Positions 8,391-15,876 are shown, counted from the first letter of the stretch. The stretch: 50,886 nt of DNA from Pseudomonadota bacterium (GCA_021846025.1 JAJZDV010000007.1:1-50886), one strand, 5' to 3'. Made by a program: numbers and translations. Notes: generated from the sequence alone by a model not told the origin.

Positions 8391-9416
8391 CTAGCGCCAG
8401 GGCCGGTCATAGGCGCCCAGCGTGTGTTGTTGCCCTTCTGCCCAGCGCGCAAGTTGTGCCGACCATGCGGGCAGCACCGCATAGCGATGGGGCGATACGG
8501 CCAGATCGATGGCGGCACGCCAAACCCGGGTGACCTCGGCAACGTAGCTGGGGCTTCGCTGCCGGCCTTCGATCTTGATCGCCCTGACCCCGGCGTCGAT
8601 CAATTGCGGCAGCAGTTCGAGCGTGTTCAGGCTGGTGGGTTCTTCCAGTGCGTAGTCGCGCACCCCGCCGACATCGAACCGGCCCTTGCACAGGGTTGGA
8701 TAGGCCCGTGGTTCATCGGGCGCGTAGCGGTCGATGAGGACGTCGTTCAGGCGCGCCTCGACGCTGTCGTGACGATCGACCCAGCGCACGGCCGAAGGTG
8801 GCGAGCACACGCCGGCCTGGTTGGGCGACTGCCCGGTTGCGTAGGAGGACAGGGCGCAGCGTCCTTCCACCATCACGCAAAGGCTTCCGAATCCGAACAC
8901 CTCGATGTCGACGCTGGTGTGCCGGATGACCTGTGCCACTTGCGACAGGGTCAGGACGCGCGGCAGAACGGCGCGCTGAATGGCGTATTGCTCACGGTAG
9001 AACTCGATCGCGGCGTAGGAGGTTGCCGAGGCCTGCACGGACAGATGCAGGCGCATGCCGGGGTGATGGCGGCGTGCATGGGCCAGCATGGCGACATCGG
9101 CGACGATCAGCGCATCGGCGCCGAGTTCGACGGCGCGATCGACGGTCCGAAACCAGGGCTGTGGGTCTTGCCCTGCAGCAAAGGTGTTGAGTGCCATCAG
9201 GACCCGGACTCCGCGCCTGTGGGCGTAGTCGACGCCGGCACGAATCTGGGCATCATCGAAGTTCAGACCGGCGAAGTTGCGCGCATTGGTGGCTCCGCGC
9301 AAACCCAGATAGACCGCATCCGCGCCGGCATCCACCGCCATTTCCAGGGCCCGCAGGGAACCTGCCGGACAGACGAGTTCGGGCGGTTTCCTGGTCATCG
9401 AAATCATCGATTCCAT
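8391..9416 (-). CDS. ubiU: O2-independent ubiquinone hydroxylation protein UbiU
   Basis: UbiU is the partner of UbiV in anaerobic ubiquinone ring hydroxylation and a U32-family 4Fe-4S protein. The sequence matches E. coli UbiU along its length: ELVCPAG near the start, GADAVYLGLRGATNARNFAG, HLSVQASATSY, FGFGSLCVMVEGRC, then LDxLG-free but conserved YPTLCKGR, ALEEPTSLNTLELLP and KIEGRQRSP. The cluster cysteines fall in FGSLC, EGRC, AGVC and TLCKGR. Three in-frame ATGs occur (9416, 9407, 9398); 9416 is used because it lies only 8 bp after the nrdG stop, though 9398 aligns best with the family N-terminus. The gene lies inside a leftward operon with anaerobic ribonucleotide reductase genes. Confidence 0.92.
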   Translation of the reverse strand: MESMISMTRKPPELVCPAGSLRALEMAVDAGADAVYLGLRGATNARNFAGLNFDDAQIRAGVDYAHRRGVRVLMALNTFAAGQDPQPWFRTVDRAVELGADALIVADVAMLAHARRHHPGMRLHLSVQASATSYAAIEFYREQYAIQRAVLPRVLTLSQVAQVIRHTSVDIEVFGFGSLCVMVEGRCALSSYATGQSPNQAGVCSPPSAVRWVDRHDSVEARLNDVLIDRYAPDEPRAYPTLCKGRFDVGGVRDYALEEPTSLNTLELLPQLIDAGVRAIKIEGRQRSPSYVAEVTRVWRAAIDLAVSPHRYAVLPAWSAQLARWAEGQQHTLGAYDRPWR

Positions 9417-9424
9417 GAACGGTC

Positions 9425-10156
9425 TCAGCTTGGATTCAGCATGGATGGAGGGAGTCGAATGGCGCCGGCATCGTCGCCGCGCAGCTTGAAACCTGGCCGC
9501 TGCAGACCCTGGATTCGCTGGCTCAAGGCGCTGCGATTCAGGCTCGCTGGATGCAGCCGTGTTTGCCCGGGCAAGCGGCAGTCTTGCACCATCCATTGGT
9601 GCACGCCGAGGTCGGCCAGCATCGTGCCCAGCGACAACAGTTCGGCTTCGCTGAAGAGTCCCGCATGCCAGGTCGTGCGGCATTCGAAGGGCACTCCCGA
9701 AGCCACAAGATGATCCAGGGACGACCTGGCGCGGCGGCCGCTGCCCGGGGTGCCGGTGATGGTGTCGTAGAGACTCCACGGAGCCTTCACATCGAACCCC
9801 ACCCAATCGATCAGAGGGAGCAGCGTTGCGAGGCGCCGGGGATACATGCCGGCCGTGTGCAGCGCAACCTCGAAGCCCATGTCGCGCACCTGCTGCATGG
9901 CCTCGGCCAGTCCGGCCTGCAGTGTGGGCTCGCCGCCGGAAAACACCACGCCGCTCAGCAAGCCACGTCGGCGTTCCAGGAAATCGAGCACCGACGGCCA
10001 GGTCTGGCCCACGGGAACCTTGGCCTCGAGCAGGTGCGGGTTGTGGCAGTATCCGCAACGCCAGGGGCACCCCTGGCAGAAGACCACGGCAGCCAGCTTG
10101 CCGGGGAAATCAAGGCTGGTCAGGGGCGTGATCCCGCCCACACGCAAGGTGTTCAT
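9425..10156 (-). CDS. nrdG: anaerobic ribonucleotide reductase activating protein (radical SAM)
   Basis: NrdG uses a 4Fe-4S cluster and S-adenosylmethionine to create the glycyl radical on class III ribonucleotide reductase. The protein has 243 residues, the longer NrdG type. The radical SAM CxxxCxxC motif is at Cys30, Cys34 and Cys37 (CPWRCGYCHNP), preceded by the family segment TSLDFPGKLAAVVF and followed by SGGEPTLQ, which contacts SAM. It starts 13 bp after the small glycyl-radical gene and ends 8 bp before ubiU, so all are probably on one transcript. The target glycine is carried by the separate small protein upstream. Confidence 0.92.
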   Translation of the reverse strand: MNTLRVGGITPLTSLDFPGKLAAVVFCQGCPWRCGYCHNPHLLEAKVPVGQTWPSVLDFLERRRGLLSGVVFSGGEPTLQAGLAEAMQQVRDMGFEVALHTAGMYPRRLATLLPLIDWVGFDVKAPWSLYDTITGTPGSGRRARSSLDHLVASGVPFECRTTWHAGLFSEAELLSLGTMLADLGVHQWMVQDCRLPGQTRLHPASLNRSALSQRIQGLQRPGFKLRGDDAGAIRLPPSMLNPS

Positions 10157-10169
10157 GCGTCGGAGCGCT

Positions 10170-10364
10170 TCAGGCGCCGGGCATGCCTGGCCGCTCGGCG
10201 AAAAATCGCCGCTCCAGATGCTCGCCCTGCTTGCCGATGTTGAAGCTTGACACGGGCCGGTGGTAGCCCATGACGCGGGTCCAGACCTCGCAGGGCTGGC
10301 GCTCGTCGTCGAGCAGTCGTGGCGGCATCAGGTTGGAGGCGATGGGATGGTCGGGCTGAGACAA
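10170..10364 (-). CDS. nrdD: stand-alone glycyl-radical domain of class III ribonucleotide reductase (split NrdD)
   Basis: This 64-residue protein is the C-terminal piece normally fused to NrdD. The segment CEVWTRVMGYHRPVSSFN carries the glycyl-radical site (Gly33 in RVMGY), followed by the usual GKQGEHLERR tail. The start codon is TTG at 10364, with GGAGA six bases upstream; a later ATG at 10328 has no ribosome-binding site. It is in the same frame as the large NrdD gene, separated from that gene's UGA stop by 17 sense codons. It could therefore be a separate protein that docks on NrdD, as the glycyl-radical spare part GrcA (YfiD) does with pyruvate formate-lyase, or the product of readthrough. 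The good ribosome-binding site favours a separate protein. Confidence 0.82.
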   Translation of the reverse strand: MSQPDHPIASNLMPPRLLDDERQPCEVWTRVMGYHRPVSSFNIGKQGEHLERRFFAERPGMPGA

Positions 10365-10415
10365 GGTGGTTCTCCAGAAGGGTTGATGTGAGCGTGAAGA
10401 CCCTGGTGGGCGTTG

Positions 10416-12446
10416 TCAGGCGGCAAGCAGGTTCTGTTTGCGCGCGAGAATTTCCGCATCGCACTTGGGGCAGAAAGGGTGCTCGCCGGACAGATACCCG
10501 TGCTTGGGGCAGATCGAAAATGTGGGCGTGACGGTGATGTAGGGCAGGCGAAAGCGCGTCAGCGCGCGGCGCACCAACGCTTTGCATGCCGCGCCGCTGG
10601 ACAGTTGTTCGCGCATGTAGAGATGGAGCACGGTGCCCCCGGTGTACCTCGACTGCAAGGGTTCCTGACGTTCGAGCGCCTCGAACGGATCGTCCGTGAA
10701 GCCGACAGGCAATTGCGACGAATTCGTGTAGTAAGGCCGTTCCGCCGTGCCGGCCTGGAGGATGTTCGGATAGCGTTTGCGATCTTCTTTGGCGAAGCGG
10801 TAGGTGGTGCCCTCAGCGGGCGTGGCTTCGAGGTTGTAGAGATGCCCGGTTTCTTCCTGAAAGACCACGATCCGGCTTCGGACGTGGTCGAGGAGGCGCA
10901 CGGCAAAGGCCTGGCCCCAGGGCGTGGTGATGTCCTGCGTGCCAGCGGTGAAGTTGCGGATCAATTCGTTGATGCCGTTGACCCCCAGCGTCGAAAAATG
11001 GTTGCGCAGGGTGCCGAGGTAGCGCTTGGTGTAGGGGAACAGGCCCTGGTCCATGAGACGCTGGATGACCTTGCGCTTGATCTCGAGGCTTTGCTTGCCC
11101 ATCTCCAGCAGCACGTCCAGCCGGTCGAGCAAACCCGTCTCGTCACCGCGGTGGAGATACCCGAGTCGAGCGCAATTGATCGTGACCACACCGACCGATC
11201 CCGTCTGCTCGGCCGAGCCAAACAGACCATTGCCGCGCTTGAGGAGTTCGCGCAGATCGAGCTGTAAACGGCAGCACATGGACCGCACCATGTGGGGAGT
11301 GAGGTCGGAGTTGATGAAGTTCTGGAAGTAGGGCAGCCCATACTTGGCCGTCATCTCGAACAGCCGCTGGGCATTCTCGGATTCCCACGGAAAATCGGCG
11401 GTGATGTTGTAGGTCGGGATCGGAAAGGTGAACACGCGCCCCTTGGCATCACCGGCCGTCATGACATCGATGTAGGCGCGGTTGATCAGATCCATCTCGA
11501 CCTGCAGTTCGCCGTAGGTGAAGGGCATCTCCTCGCCTCCGATCAGGGGGTTCTGGCCACGCAAGTCCTCGGGGCAAGTCCAATCGAACGTGAGATTCGT
11601 GAAGGGTGTCTGCGTTCCCCAGCGGGAGGGAACGTTGAGGTTGTAGATCAGCTCCTGGATGCACTGCCGCACGGCCGGATACGTCATCTGGTCGCGACGC
11701 ACGAAGGGCGCCATGTAGGTGTCGAACGATGAGAACGCCTGGGCGCCGGCCCATTCGTTTTGCAGCGTTCCGAGAAAATTGACGATTTGCCCAACGGCCG
11801 ATGTCATGTGTCGCGGGGGGCCGGCCTCGACCTTCCCAGGAACCCCGTTGAGCCCCTCGTTCAGCAAGGTGCGCAGTGACCATCCGGCGCAATAGCCCGA
11901 CAACATGTCGAGGTCGTGAATGTGGAGATCGGCGTTGCGGTGCGCCTCGCCGATCTCGGCGGGATAGACGTGCGACAGCCAATAGTTGGCGGTGACCTTG
12001 CCCGCCACGTTCAGGATCAGCCCCCCCAGGGAGTAGCCCTGGTTGGCGTTGGCATTGACACGCCAGTCGGCTCGGCTGAGGTACTCGTTCACCGAACTCT
12101 CCACGTCCACCAGGGCCTTGCAGTCTTGCCGCAGCTTGGCATGCTGCTCGCGATAAACGATGTAGGCACGCGCACTCTGCACCTCATGGGCGGCGATGAG
12201 GGTGTGCTCGACGACATCCTGGATCTGCTCGACGGTTGGCGCCTGATTGCCGAAGCGGTGGATGAGGACTTGGATGGCCTCGTCGCCCAGGGCCTGGGCC
12301 TCATCGGACCCGAACTCGCCGGTGGCTTCGCCGGCCCGGCGCAGGGCCGAAACAATCTTCTGCGGGTTGAAGCTCACGCGAACGCCATTGCGTTTGACGA
12401 CCTCGCGGGGAAGGCTTGGATGGTGCTCCGTTGCTTGATGGTTCAT
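10416..12446 (-). CDS. nrdD: class III anaerobic ribonucleoside-triphosphate reductase, large part without glycyl-radical site
   Basis: NrdD reduces ribonucleotides to deoxyribonucleotides under anaerobiosis. The protein has 676 residues. Residues about 12-105 form the ATP-cone regulatory domain (VVKRNGVRVSFNPQKIVSALRRAG). The catalytic barrel follows, with SMCCRLQLDLRELLKRGNG, which should include the thiyl-radical cysteine, and GVVTINCARLGYL. The C-terminus has the zinc ribbon CPKHGYLSGEHPFCPKC and then stops at LARKQNLLAA, before the RVxGY glycyl-radical motif. That motif is supplied by the next small gene. The start ATG at 12446 has AGGAGA six bases upstream. NrdR boxes and an FNR-like palindrome precede it. 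It heads the operon nrdD, small nrdD, nrdG, ubiU, ubiV, ubiT. Confidence 0.92.
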   Translation of the reverse strand: MNHQATEHHPSLPREVVKRNGVRVSFNPQKIVSALRRAGEATGEFGSDEAQALGDEAIQVLIHRFGNQAPTVEQIQDVVEHTLIAAHEVQSARAYIVYREQHAKLRQDCKALVDVESSVNEYLSRADWRVNANANQGYSLGGLILNVAGKVTANYWLSHVYPAEIGEAHRNADLHIHDLDMLSGYCAGWSLRTLLNEGLNGVPGKVEAGPPRHMTSAVGQIVNFLGTLQNEWAGAQAFSSFDTYMAPFVRRDQMTYPAVRQCIQELIYNLNVPSRWGTQTPFTNLTFDWTCPEDLRGQNPLIGGEEMPFTYGELQVEMDLINRAYIDVMTAGDAKGRVFTFPIPTYNITADFPWESENAQRLFEMTAKYGLPYFQNFINSDLTPHMVRSMCCRLQLDLRELLKRGNGLFGSAEQTGSVGVVTINCARLGYLHRGDETGLLDRLDVLLEMGKQSLEIKRKVIQRLMDQGLFPYTKRYLGTLRNHFSTLGVNGINELIRNFTAGTQDITTPWGQAFAVRLLDHVRSRIVVFQEETGHLYNLEATPAEGTTYRFAKEDRKRYPNILQAGTAERPYYTNSSQLPVGFTDDPFEALERQEPLQSRYTGGTVLHLYMREQLSSGAACKALVRRALTRFRLPYITVTPTFSICPKHGYLSGEHPFCPKCDAEILARKQNLLAA

Positions 12447-12467
12447 CGTGTTCTCCTGGCGACGTCA

Positions 12468-12483
12468 ACACTATATCTAGCGT
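12468..12483. promoter_or_regulatory. NrdR box 1 in front of nrdD
   Basis: ACACTATATCTAGCGT matches the NrdR consensus acaCwAtATaTwGtgt at about 14 of 16 positions. NrdR represses ribonucleotide reductase genes according to ATP/dATP levels. The box lies 21 bp upstream of the nrdD ATG, with a second box 32 bp further on. Confidence 0.75.
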
Positions 12484-12499
12484 TTCGAGGCCAGGTTGA

Positions 12500-12515
12500 C
12501 GACTAGATGTAGTCA
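12500..12515. promoter_or_regulatory. NrdR box 2 in front of nrdD
   Basis: CGACTAGATGTAGTCA keeps the core CTAGATGTAG but fewer flanking matches than box 1. The cores start exactly 32 bp apart (12471 and 12503), the three-turn spacing typical of tandem NrdR boxes, which strengthens both calls. Confidence 0.65.
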
Positions 12516-12528
12516 TGACCTAGGTCAA
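12515..12528. promoter_or_regulatory. FNR/ANR-like palindrome upstream of nrdD
   Basis: ATGACCTAGGTCAA reads TTGACctagGTCAT toward nrdD, close to the FNR consensus TTGAT-N4-ATCAA, with the invariant TGA and TCA halves kept. Oxygen-responsive activation would fit an operon for anaerobic dNTP and ubiquinone synthesis. I see no convincing -10 at a set distance, so its exact role is uncertain. Confidence 0.5.
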
Positions 12529-12649
12529 GGAAGATGAAGATTTCGGGGCGATTGCTGGGTGCGCAGTGCGGCGATCGGCCGCTCCAGCACGAGCTGCGAA
12601 TCCAGGCAGGCTCGGTGCCATCACCGAGCAGGCGCCCAGCCGTCAGCCC

Positions 12650-12895
12650 TCAAACGATGTGGCCGGAACCCGCCGCTGGGGCATCCCGAACGGCGGGTTG
12701 TTCGGCTGATCCAGCCTCGCGAGCGGCAGAGGCGTCGAGTCCGAAGTCGAGCCAGTCCTCCCCCAAAAGCTCCGCGGGATGTTGCGTGCGCTCCGACCCG
12801 TTGCCGCAGCGCATGGCGTCCGCAGCACAGTACTTCGCGCACCCCCAGCAGATGCGCTCGGGGTGAATCGGGTGAGTCGGGAATTTTTTGGCCAT
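12650..12895 (-). CDS. small cysteine-rich DUF3079 protein
   Basis: This 81-residue protein of unknown function has the DUF3079 signature: MAKKFPTHPIHPERICWGC, then KYCAADAMRCGNGSERTQHP and GEDWLDFGLD. Four cysteines in an ICWGC-x2-YC-x5-RC arrangement suggest metal or iron-sulfur binding, but I know of no established role. The C-terminal 25 residues after the conserved block are low-complexity and probably not conserved. The ATG at 12895 has a CGGAG about 8 bases upstream. It sits between the nrdD promoter and ytfE, all on the same strand, so an anaerobic or redox role is only suggested by position. Confidence 0.75.
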   Translation of the reverse strand: MAKKFPTHPIHPERICWGCAKYCAADAMRCGNGSERTQHPAELLGEDWLDFGLDASAAREAGSAEQPAVRDAPAAGSGHIV

Positions 12896-12968
12896 GACCG
12901 ATGGCTCCGCTCCACAGCCTAGGCAGCCATCGCTGTCCGGATCGTGGGGACACGCGGGTCCGGAATGC

Positions 12969-13133
12969 TCACTGCATCACGCCGGCACGCCCGGTGTTCA
13001 TGACTGCACGATCGTGACGCCGATCAACACACCGTCCAGAGGTCGGGACGCTGACGCAATGCGCTCCGTCGCCGTCGCGCTGCCGAGCTTTTGCAAGCCA
13101 TGCAAGCGGATCATGCTTGCCGAAGAACTTCAT
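12969..13133 (-). CDS. possible small ORF behind ytfE
   Basis: A 54-codon frame starts at an ATG 28 bp after the ytfE stop, with AAGG close upstream. Its product begins MKFFGKHDPLAWLAKARQRD and then becomes compositionally poor (SGRCVDRRHDRAV). I recognise no family, and the first 20 residues are the only protein-like part. It may be a remnant or noncoding. Nothing else is seen in the 12896-13161 gap. Confidence 0.18.
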   Translation of the reverse strand: MKFFGKHDPLAWLAKARQRDGDGAHCVSVPTSGRCVDRRHDRAVMNTGRAGVMQ

Positions 13134-13161
13134 GGCCTTGGCGTGGATTGGATCGATGGGC

Positions 13162-13845
13162 TCAACCCTCGAATTTCGGAAACAGCACGTTGTTTTCAGC
13201 ATGGAGATGCTCCATGAGGTCGTCGGTGAATTTGTGAAGTCCTGCGTGGAGTGCGTGCCATGTGTTGCATGCCCCGGCAGGGAGTTCCAGATCATGGGTG
13301 AGCATGTGCAGGCGCTGAAGCATCCGACCATGATCCTCGTGTTCCTCACGCATGCGTGAAAGGGGCGGCGCCAGTAACGCGCCGGGGTTTGCGCGCATCA
13401 AGGGGAACAGAATGGTCTCCTCCTTGCTCATGTGCGCCTGGAGTTCGACGAGCATGTCCTCCAGTAGCGCAGCCAAGCCGGCCGGAACATCCGGATGGTC
13501 GCGGTGCCGCTGTTCGACCTTCGTGGCGAGCACGATCAACTCGGGCAGTTCCTGGCGATGCACGTCGTGGTAACGGCTGACGATGAACCCGATCAACTCC
13601 GCTGGGTTGTCGGGCAAGGCCAACGGCGCCGCGGCATCGAGCTGTTGCAATTCGCGCTCGATCTGACGGGAACTGATGCCCCGTTTCTGCGCGGCCTCTT
13701 CAAGGGTGGCATCGCCGCCGCAGCAAAAGTCCAGTCGATAGCGGCGAAAGACGGCGGTCGCGCCTGGCAAGCCGCTTGCCAGTTCTGCCAAGCGGCGCGA
13801 ATTCAGTCCGGCCGCGTTTGCTTCGTTCCGTGTCGGAGCTTGCAT
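13162..13845 (-). CDS. ytfE: iron-sulfur cluster repair di-iron protein (YtfE/RIC/ScdA)
   Basis: YtfE is a di-iron protein that restores iron-sulfur clusters after nitric oxide or oxidative damage. The 227-residue protein has the N-terminal ScdA/DUF542 helix motif with LDFCCGGDATLEEAA (residues about 38-52), followed by a hemerythrin-like domain. Its iron ligands are visible as SRYHDVHRQELPEL, MSKEETILFP, REEHEDHGRML and HLHAENNVLFP. The ATG at 13845 has AAGGA about 8 bases upstream and is preferred over a TTG at 13881. It is divergent from an NsrR-type regulator whose known targets include ytfE, so control by nitric oxide is very likely. Confidence 0.93.
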   Translation of the reverse strand: MQAPTRNEANAAGLNSRRLAELASGLPGATAVFRRYRLDFCCGGDATLEEAAQKRGISSRQIERELQQLDAAAPLALPDNPAELIGFIVSRYHDVHRQELPELIVLATKVEQRHRDHPDVPAGLAALLEDMLVELQAHMSKEETILFPLMRANPGALLAPPLSRMREEHEDHGRMLQRLHMLTHDLELPAGACNTWHALHAGLHKFTDDLMEHLHAENNVLFPKFEG

Positions 13846-13944
13846 GGGATCGTCCTTCGTGGTGGGTTTTGACGATAACAAGTAACATGAATACCACTAT
13901 AGGATGCCTTTGTGGCAAAAACAATACCTCTTTGGCGCTTGCTC

Positions 13945-14385
13945 ATGAAACTCACCGCTTTCTCCGATTTCGGGCTACGCGCCCTGCTCGTTCTGGCCAG
14001 CAGCGATCGGCCGAACTGGCCAAGCGCCGAGCTGGCGGCCAAGCTCGATGTGTCGCGAGATCACTTGATCAAGGTGCTGCAGCGCCTGGCTGCCGGAGGC
14101 TATGTGCAAACCATGCGTGGGGCGGGTGGCGGAGTGCGGCTGCTCGTGCAGCCAACGGCCATCCGGCTTGGTGATGTGCTGACCTGGCTGGAAGACGAGC
14201 AGGCACTGGTCGAGTGCTTTCGCGAAGATGGCGGGCACTGCGTGCTCACAGGCTTTTGTGCCTTGCGCCCCAGGCTGGACCGCGCACGCCACGCGTTTTA
14301 CGCAGAGATGAACACCAGCACGCTGGCCGATTGCATCAATCCGGCACTGCGCCGATTTGTGCAAAGCAACGACACCGTGGCCTGA
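13945..14385 (+). CDS. nsrR: Rrf2-family nitric-oxide-sensing repressor NsrR
   Basis: NsrR carries an iron-sulfur cluster that reacts with nitric oxide, releasing the DNA of detoxification and repair genes. The 146-residue protein begins with the Rrf2 winged helix MKLTAFSDFGLRALLVL and the recognition region AAKLDVSRDHLIKVLQRLAAGGYV. Three cluster cysteines, Cys91, Cys99 and Cys105, lie in the NsrR-typical place after ALVE, close to Cys91/96/102 of E. coli NsrR. The ATG at 13945 fits the family start; the frame is open to 13912 but that part is not conserved. The 99 bp between nsrR and ytfE should hold its operator, but I could not fit a full NsrR consensus there. Confidence 0.88.
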   Translation: MKLTAFSDFGLRALLVLASSDRPNWPSAELAAKLDVSRDHLIKVLQRLAAGGYVQTMRGAGGGVRLLVQPTAIRLGDVLTWLEDEQALVECFREDGGHCVLTGFCALRPRLDRARHAFYAEMNTSTLADCINPALRRFVQSNDTVA

Positions 14386-14411
14386 CCGACCGGTGCGCCA
14401 GCGCGTGCTGT

Positions 14412-14816
14412 TCAGACTTGGATGTCGACGAAAAGCCCTTTTTCTTCGCGCTCGAAATGATGCTCAAGCAGGTGCTGCAATGGCAGGGTGGCATCGAGCA
14501 GGGCCAACCGTTCCTCGCCATCGCTGAGTCGGGAAGGCAAGGTCGAGAGTGCATGGCGCCATTCGGTGAGCATGGCTGAAAGCTTGCCATGCTCGGCAAG
14601 ATAGACCTTCGCCGCCCATCGCGCCGAGGCAGGAAGCCGCGGAATCAGGGCCCCTTCCTCATGAGCGATGTGGGCTTGTTGCAGTTCATGCAAAGCCCCG
14701 AGCGACTCTCGTGCTTGGGCGATGTCGCCAAGCAGCAGCGCCAGGCGTGCCCGCCGCATGATGCCGAGCATCTGCTCATGATCCGCAACCAGATCCTCAT
14801 GCAAGGTCGTTGACAT
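14412..14816 (-). CDS. hemerythrin-domain (HHE) protein
   Basis: This 134-residue all-helical protein probably binds a di-iron centre. The ligand pattern of hemerythrin-like HHE domains is visible: VADHEQML, QQAHIAHEEGALIPRL and LLEHHFEREEKGLF. Unlike YtfE next door, it lacks the ScdA N-terminal domain, so oxygen or nitric oxide binding or sensing is more likely than cluster repair. The ATG at 14816 has GGAG seven bases upstream; a longer frame to 14924 adds an unconserved N-terminus. It is convergent with nsrR, 26 bp apart, and belongs to the same small nitrosative-stress cluster. Confidence 0.8.
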   Translation of the reverse strand: MSTTLHEDLVADHEQMLGIMRRARLALLLGDIAQARESLGALHELQQAHIAHEEGALIPRLPASARWAAKVYLAEHGKLSAMLTEWRHALSTLPSRLSDGEERLALLDATLPLQHLLEHHFEREEKGLFVDIQV

Positions 14817-14998
14817 CTCAAGCTCCAATCGGTGGCGGCGTAACGTCAGATCCGGCAGTTTGAACGGGGCATGAACCGGGGATGAGGGTGCATTGAGGCC
14901 ACTTTGGTTTTCCTTGGAGATCATCGTGACAACTTGCCTGGCTTGGCTCCGTCATTGGAATCATTGTGCACGGATCGGGCACGAAATTTATATGGTTG

Positions 14999-15868
14999 TT
15001 AATGCGCGAATTCAGAGCGTTGCATTTTAACCAGCGTTTCCAGCACTCGCAGCTCGTTCTCGGTGAGACACATGGCAGCGGCAACCCAATCATTGACAAC
15101 ACAATTCAATTCTTCATAATTGAGCGCCGTCAATCTGGCTTTGGCATTCTGAAGGGCTTGCCTGGCTTTTCGGCGTTTACTGTGCTCCACAATGAATTCC
15201 CCGATCGCGCTTTCGCCGGCCCCAGATGGGCAAACAAGGTCAATGATGCCGATTTCCTCCAATTCATGTGCGGAATAGATCTTGCCATTGCGCATGATTT
15301 TTTCTGCCTCATGCACGCCAACTCGACGTGCCAGCAAGCTCATGCCTCCGGTGCAGGGGAACAGGCCGAAGAGAATTTCCGGGAAACCGAATTCTGCATG
15401 TTCTTCTGCGACAATATAATCCGCTGACAAAGCCGTTTCAAATCCACCACCCAAGGCGCGCCCTTGGATTAAGGCTATGGTGGTACTCCGCTGAGTGATC
15501 GCGGTTGCCCATTGATACATCATGTCGAGGCATTGCACGGAATAGATGCGGAGAGAGTCTGAATCACCTCGCCGGATGCACTCTAAAAAATGATTCAGAT
15601 CACCCCCAACGTTGAAATACTCAGGATGCCTAGACCGCAGGACAGCATAATGAATTGGATTTTCACGATCATCGTTGTTCCACACGCTATTATTGATGCT
15701 GATGTAATTAATTAAACCTTGGAGCGACTGGAGCAGCAGTTGGGAAAAATTCTGCGGTCGGTTTCTCTGGATCGCCATACTGATCCACAACACATTCAGT
15801 GCAGGATCAAAGTCTGTCTCGACAAGAGGCTTAGCGAGTGTGACGACATTTTCGTCCGTACTTAACAT
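14999..15868 (-). CDS. rpfF: DSF synthase of the crotonase family (RpfF-like)
   Basis: RpfF makes the diffusible signal factor, a cis-2-unsaturated fatty acid, by dehydrating a 3-hydroxyacyl-ACP and then hydrolysing the thioester. The 289-residue protein matches the Xanthomonas RpfF length and pattern. The oxyanion region FNVGGDLNHF precedes ALGGGFETALSADY and FGFPEILFGLFPCTGGMSLLARR. The two catalytic glutamates, Glu144 and Glu164, are exactly 20 residues apart, as Glu141 and Glu161 are in RpfF. It follows the ketosynthase by 8 bp with no clear ribosome-binding site, so translational coupling is likely. Base composition is lower in GC than flanking housekeeping genes. A generic enoyl-CoA hydratase is the alternative, but the rpfG/rpfC neighbours argue against it. 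Confidence 0.88.
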   Translation of the reverse strand: MLSTDENVVTLAKPLVETDFDPALNVLWISMAIQRNRPQNFSQLLLQSLQGLINYISINNSVWNNDDRENPIHYAVLRSRHPEYFNVGGDLNHFLECIRRGDSDSLRIYSVQCLDMMYQWATAITQRSTTIALIQGRALGGGFETALSADYIVAEEHAEFGFPEILFGLFPCTGGMSLLARRVGVHEAEKIMRNGKIYSAHELEEIGIIDLVCPSGAGESAIGEFIVEHSKRRKARQALQNAKARLTALNYEELNCVVNDWVAAAMCLTENELRVLETLVKMQRSEFAH

Positions 15869-15876
15869 GGTTCAAT

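Noticed and set aside
4682-8533. A 1283-codon open frame on the + strand
   Set aside because: It runs antisense across ipdC, ubiT and ubiV, and its product is rich in Gly, Arg, Gln and His without domains. High GC suppresses stops opposite real genes.
10365-10418. UGA at the nrdD end read as selenocysteine
   Set aside because: The position is not a known selenocysteine site of this family, the 17 following residues are not conserved-looking, and a good ribosome-binding site precedes the small gene. Plain readthrough remains possible but less likely.
13846-13944. NsrR operator in the ytfE-nsrR gap
   Set aside because: The gap contains AT-rich parts such as AACATGAATACCAC, but I could not align them to the paired AAGNTGNATTT-type consensus well enough to call a site.
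14999-15868. rpfF read as a general enoyl-CoA hydratase
   Set aside because: The glutamate spacing, length and FPEILFxLFP segment match RpfF, and rpfG and rpfC homologues are adjacent.
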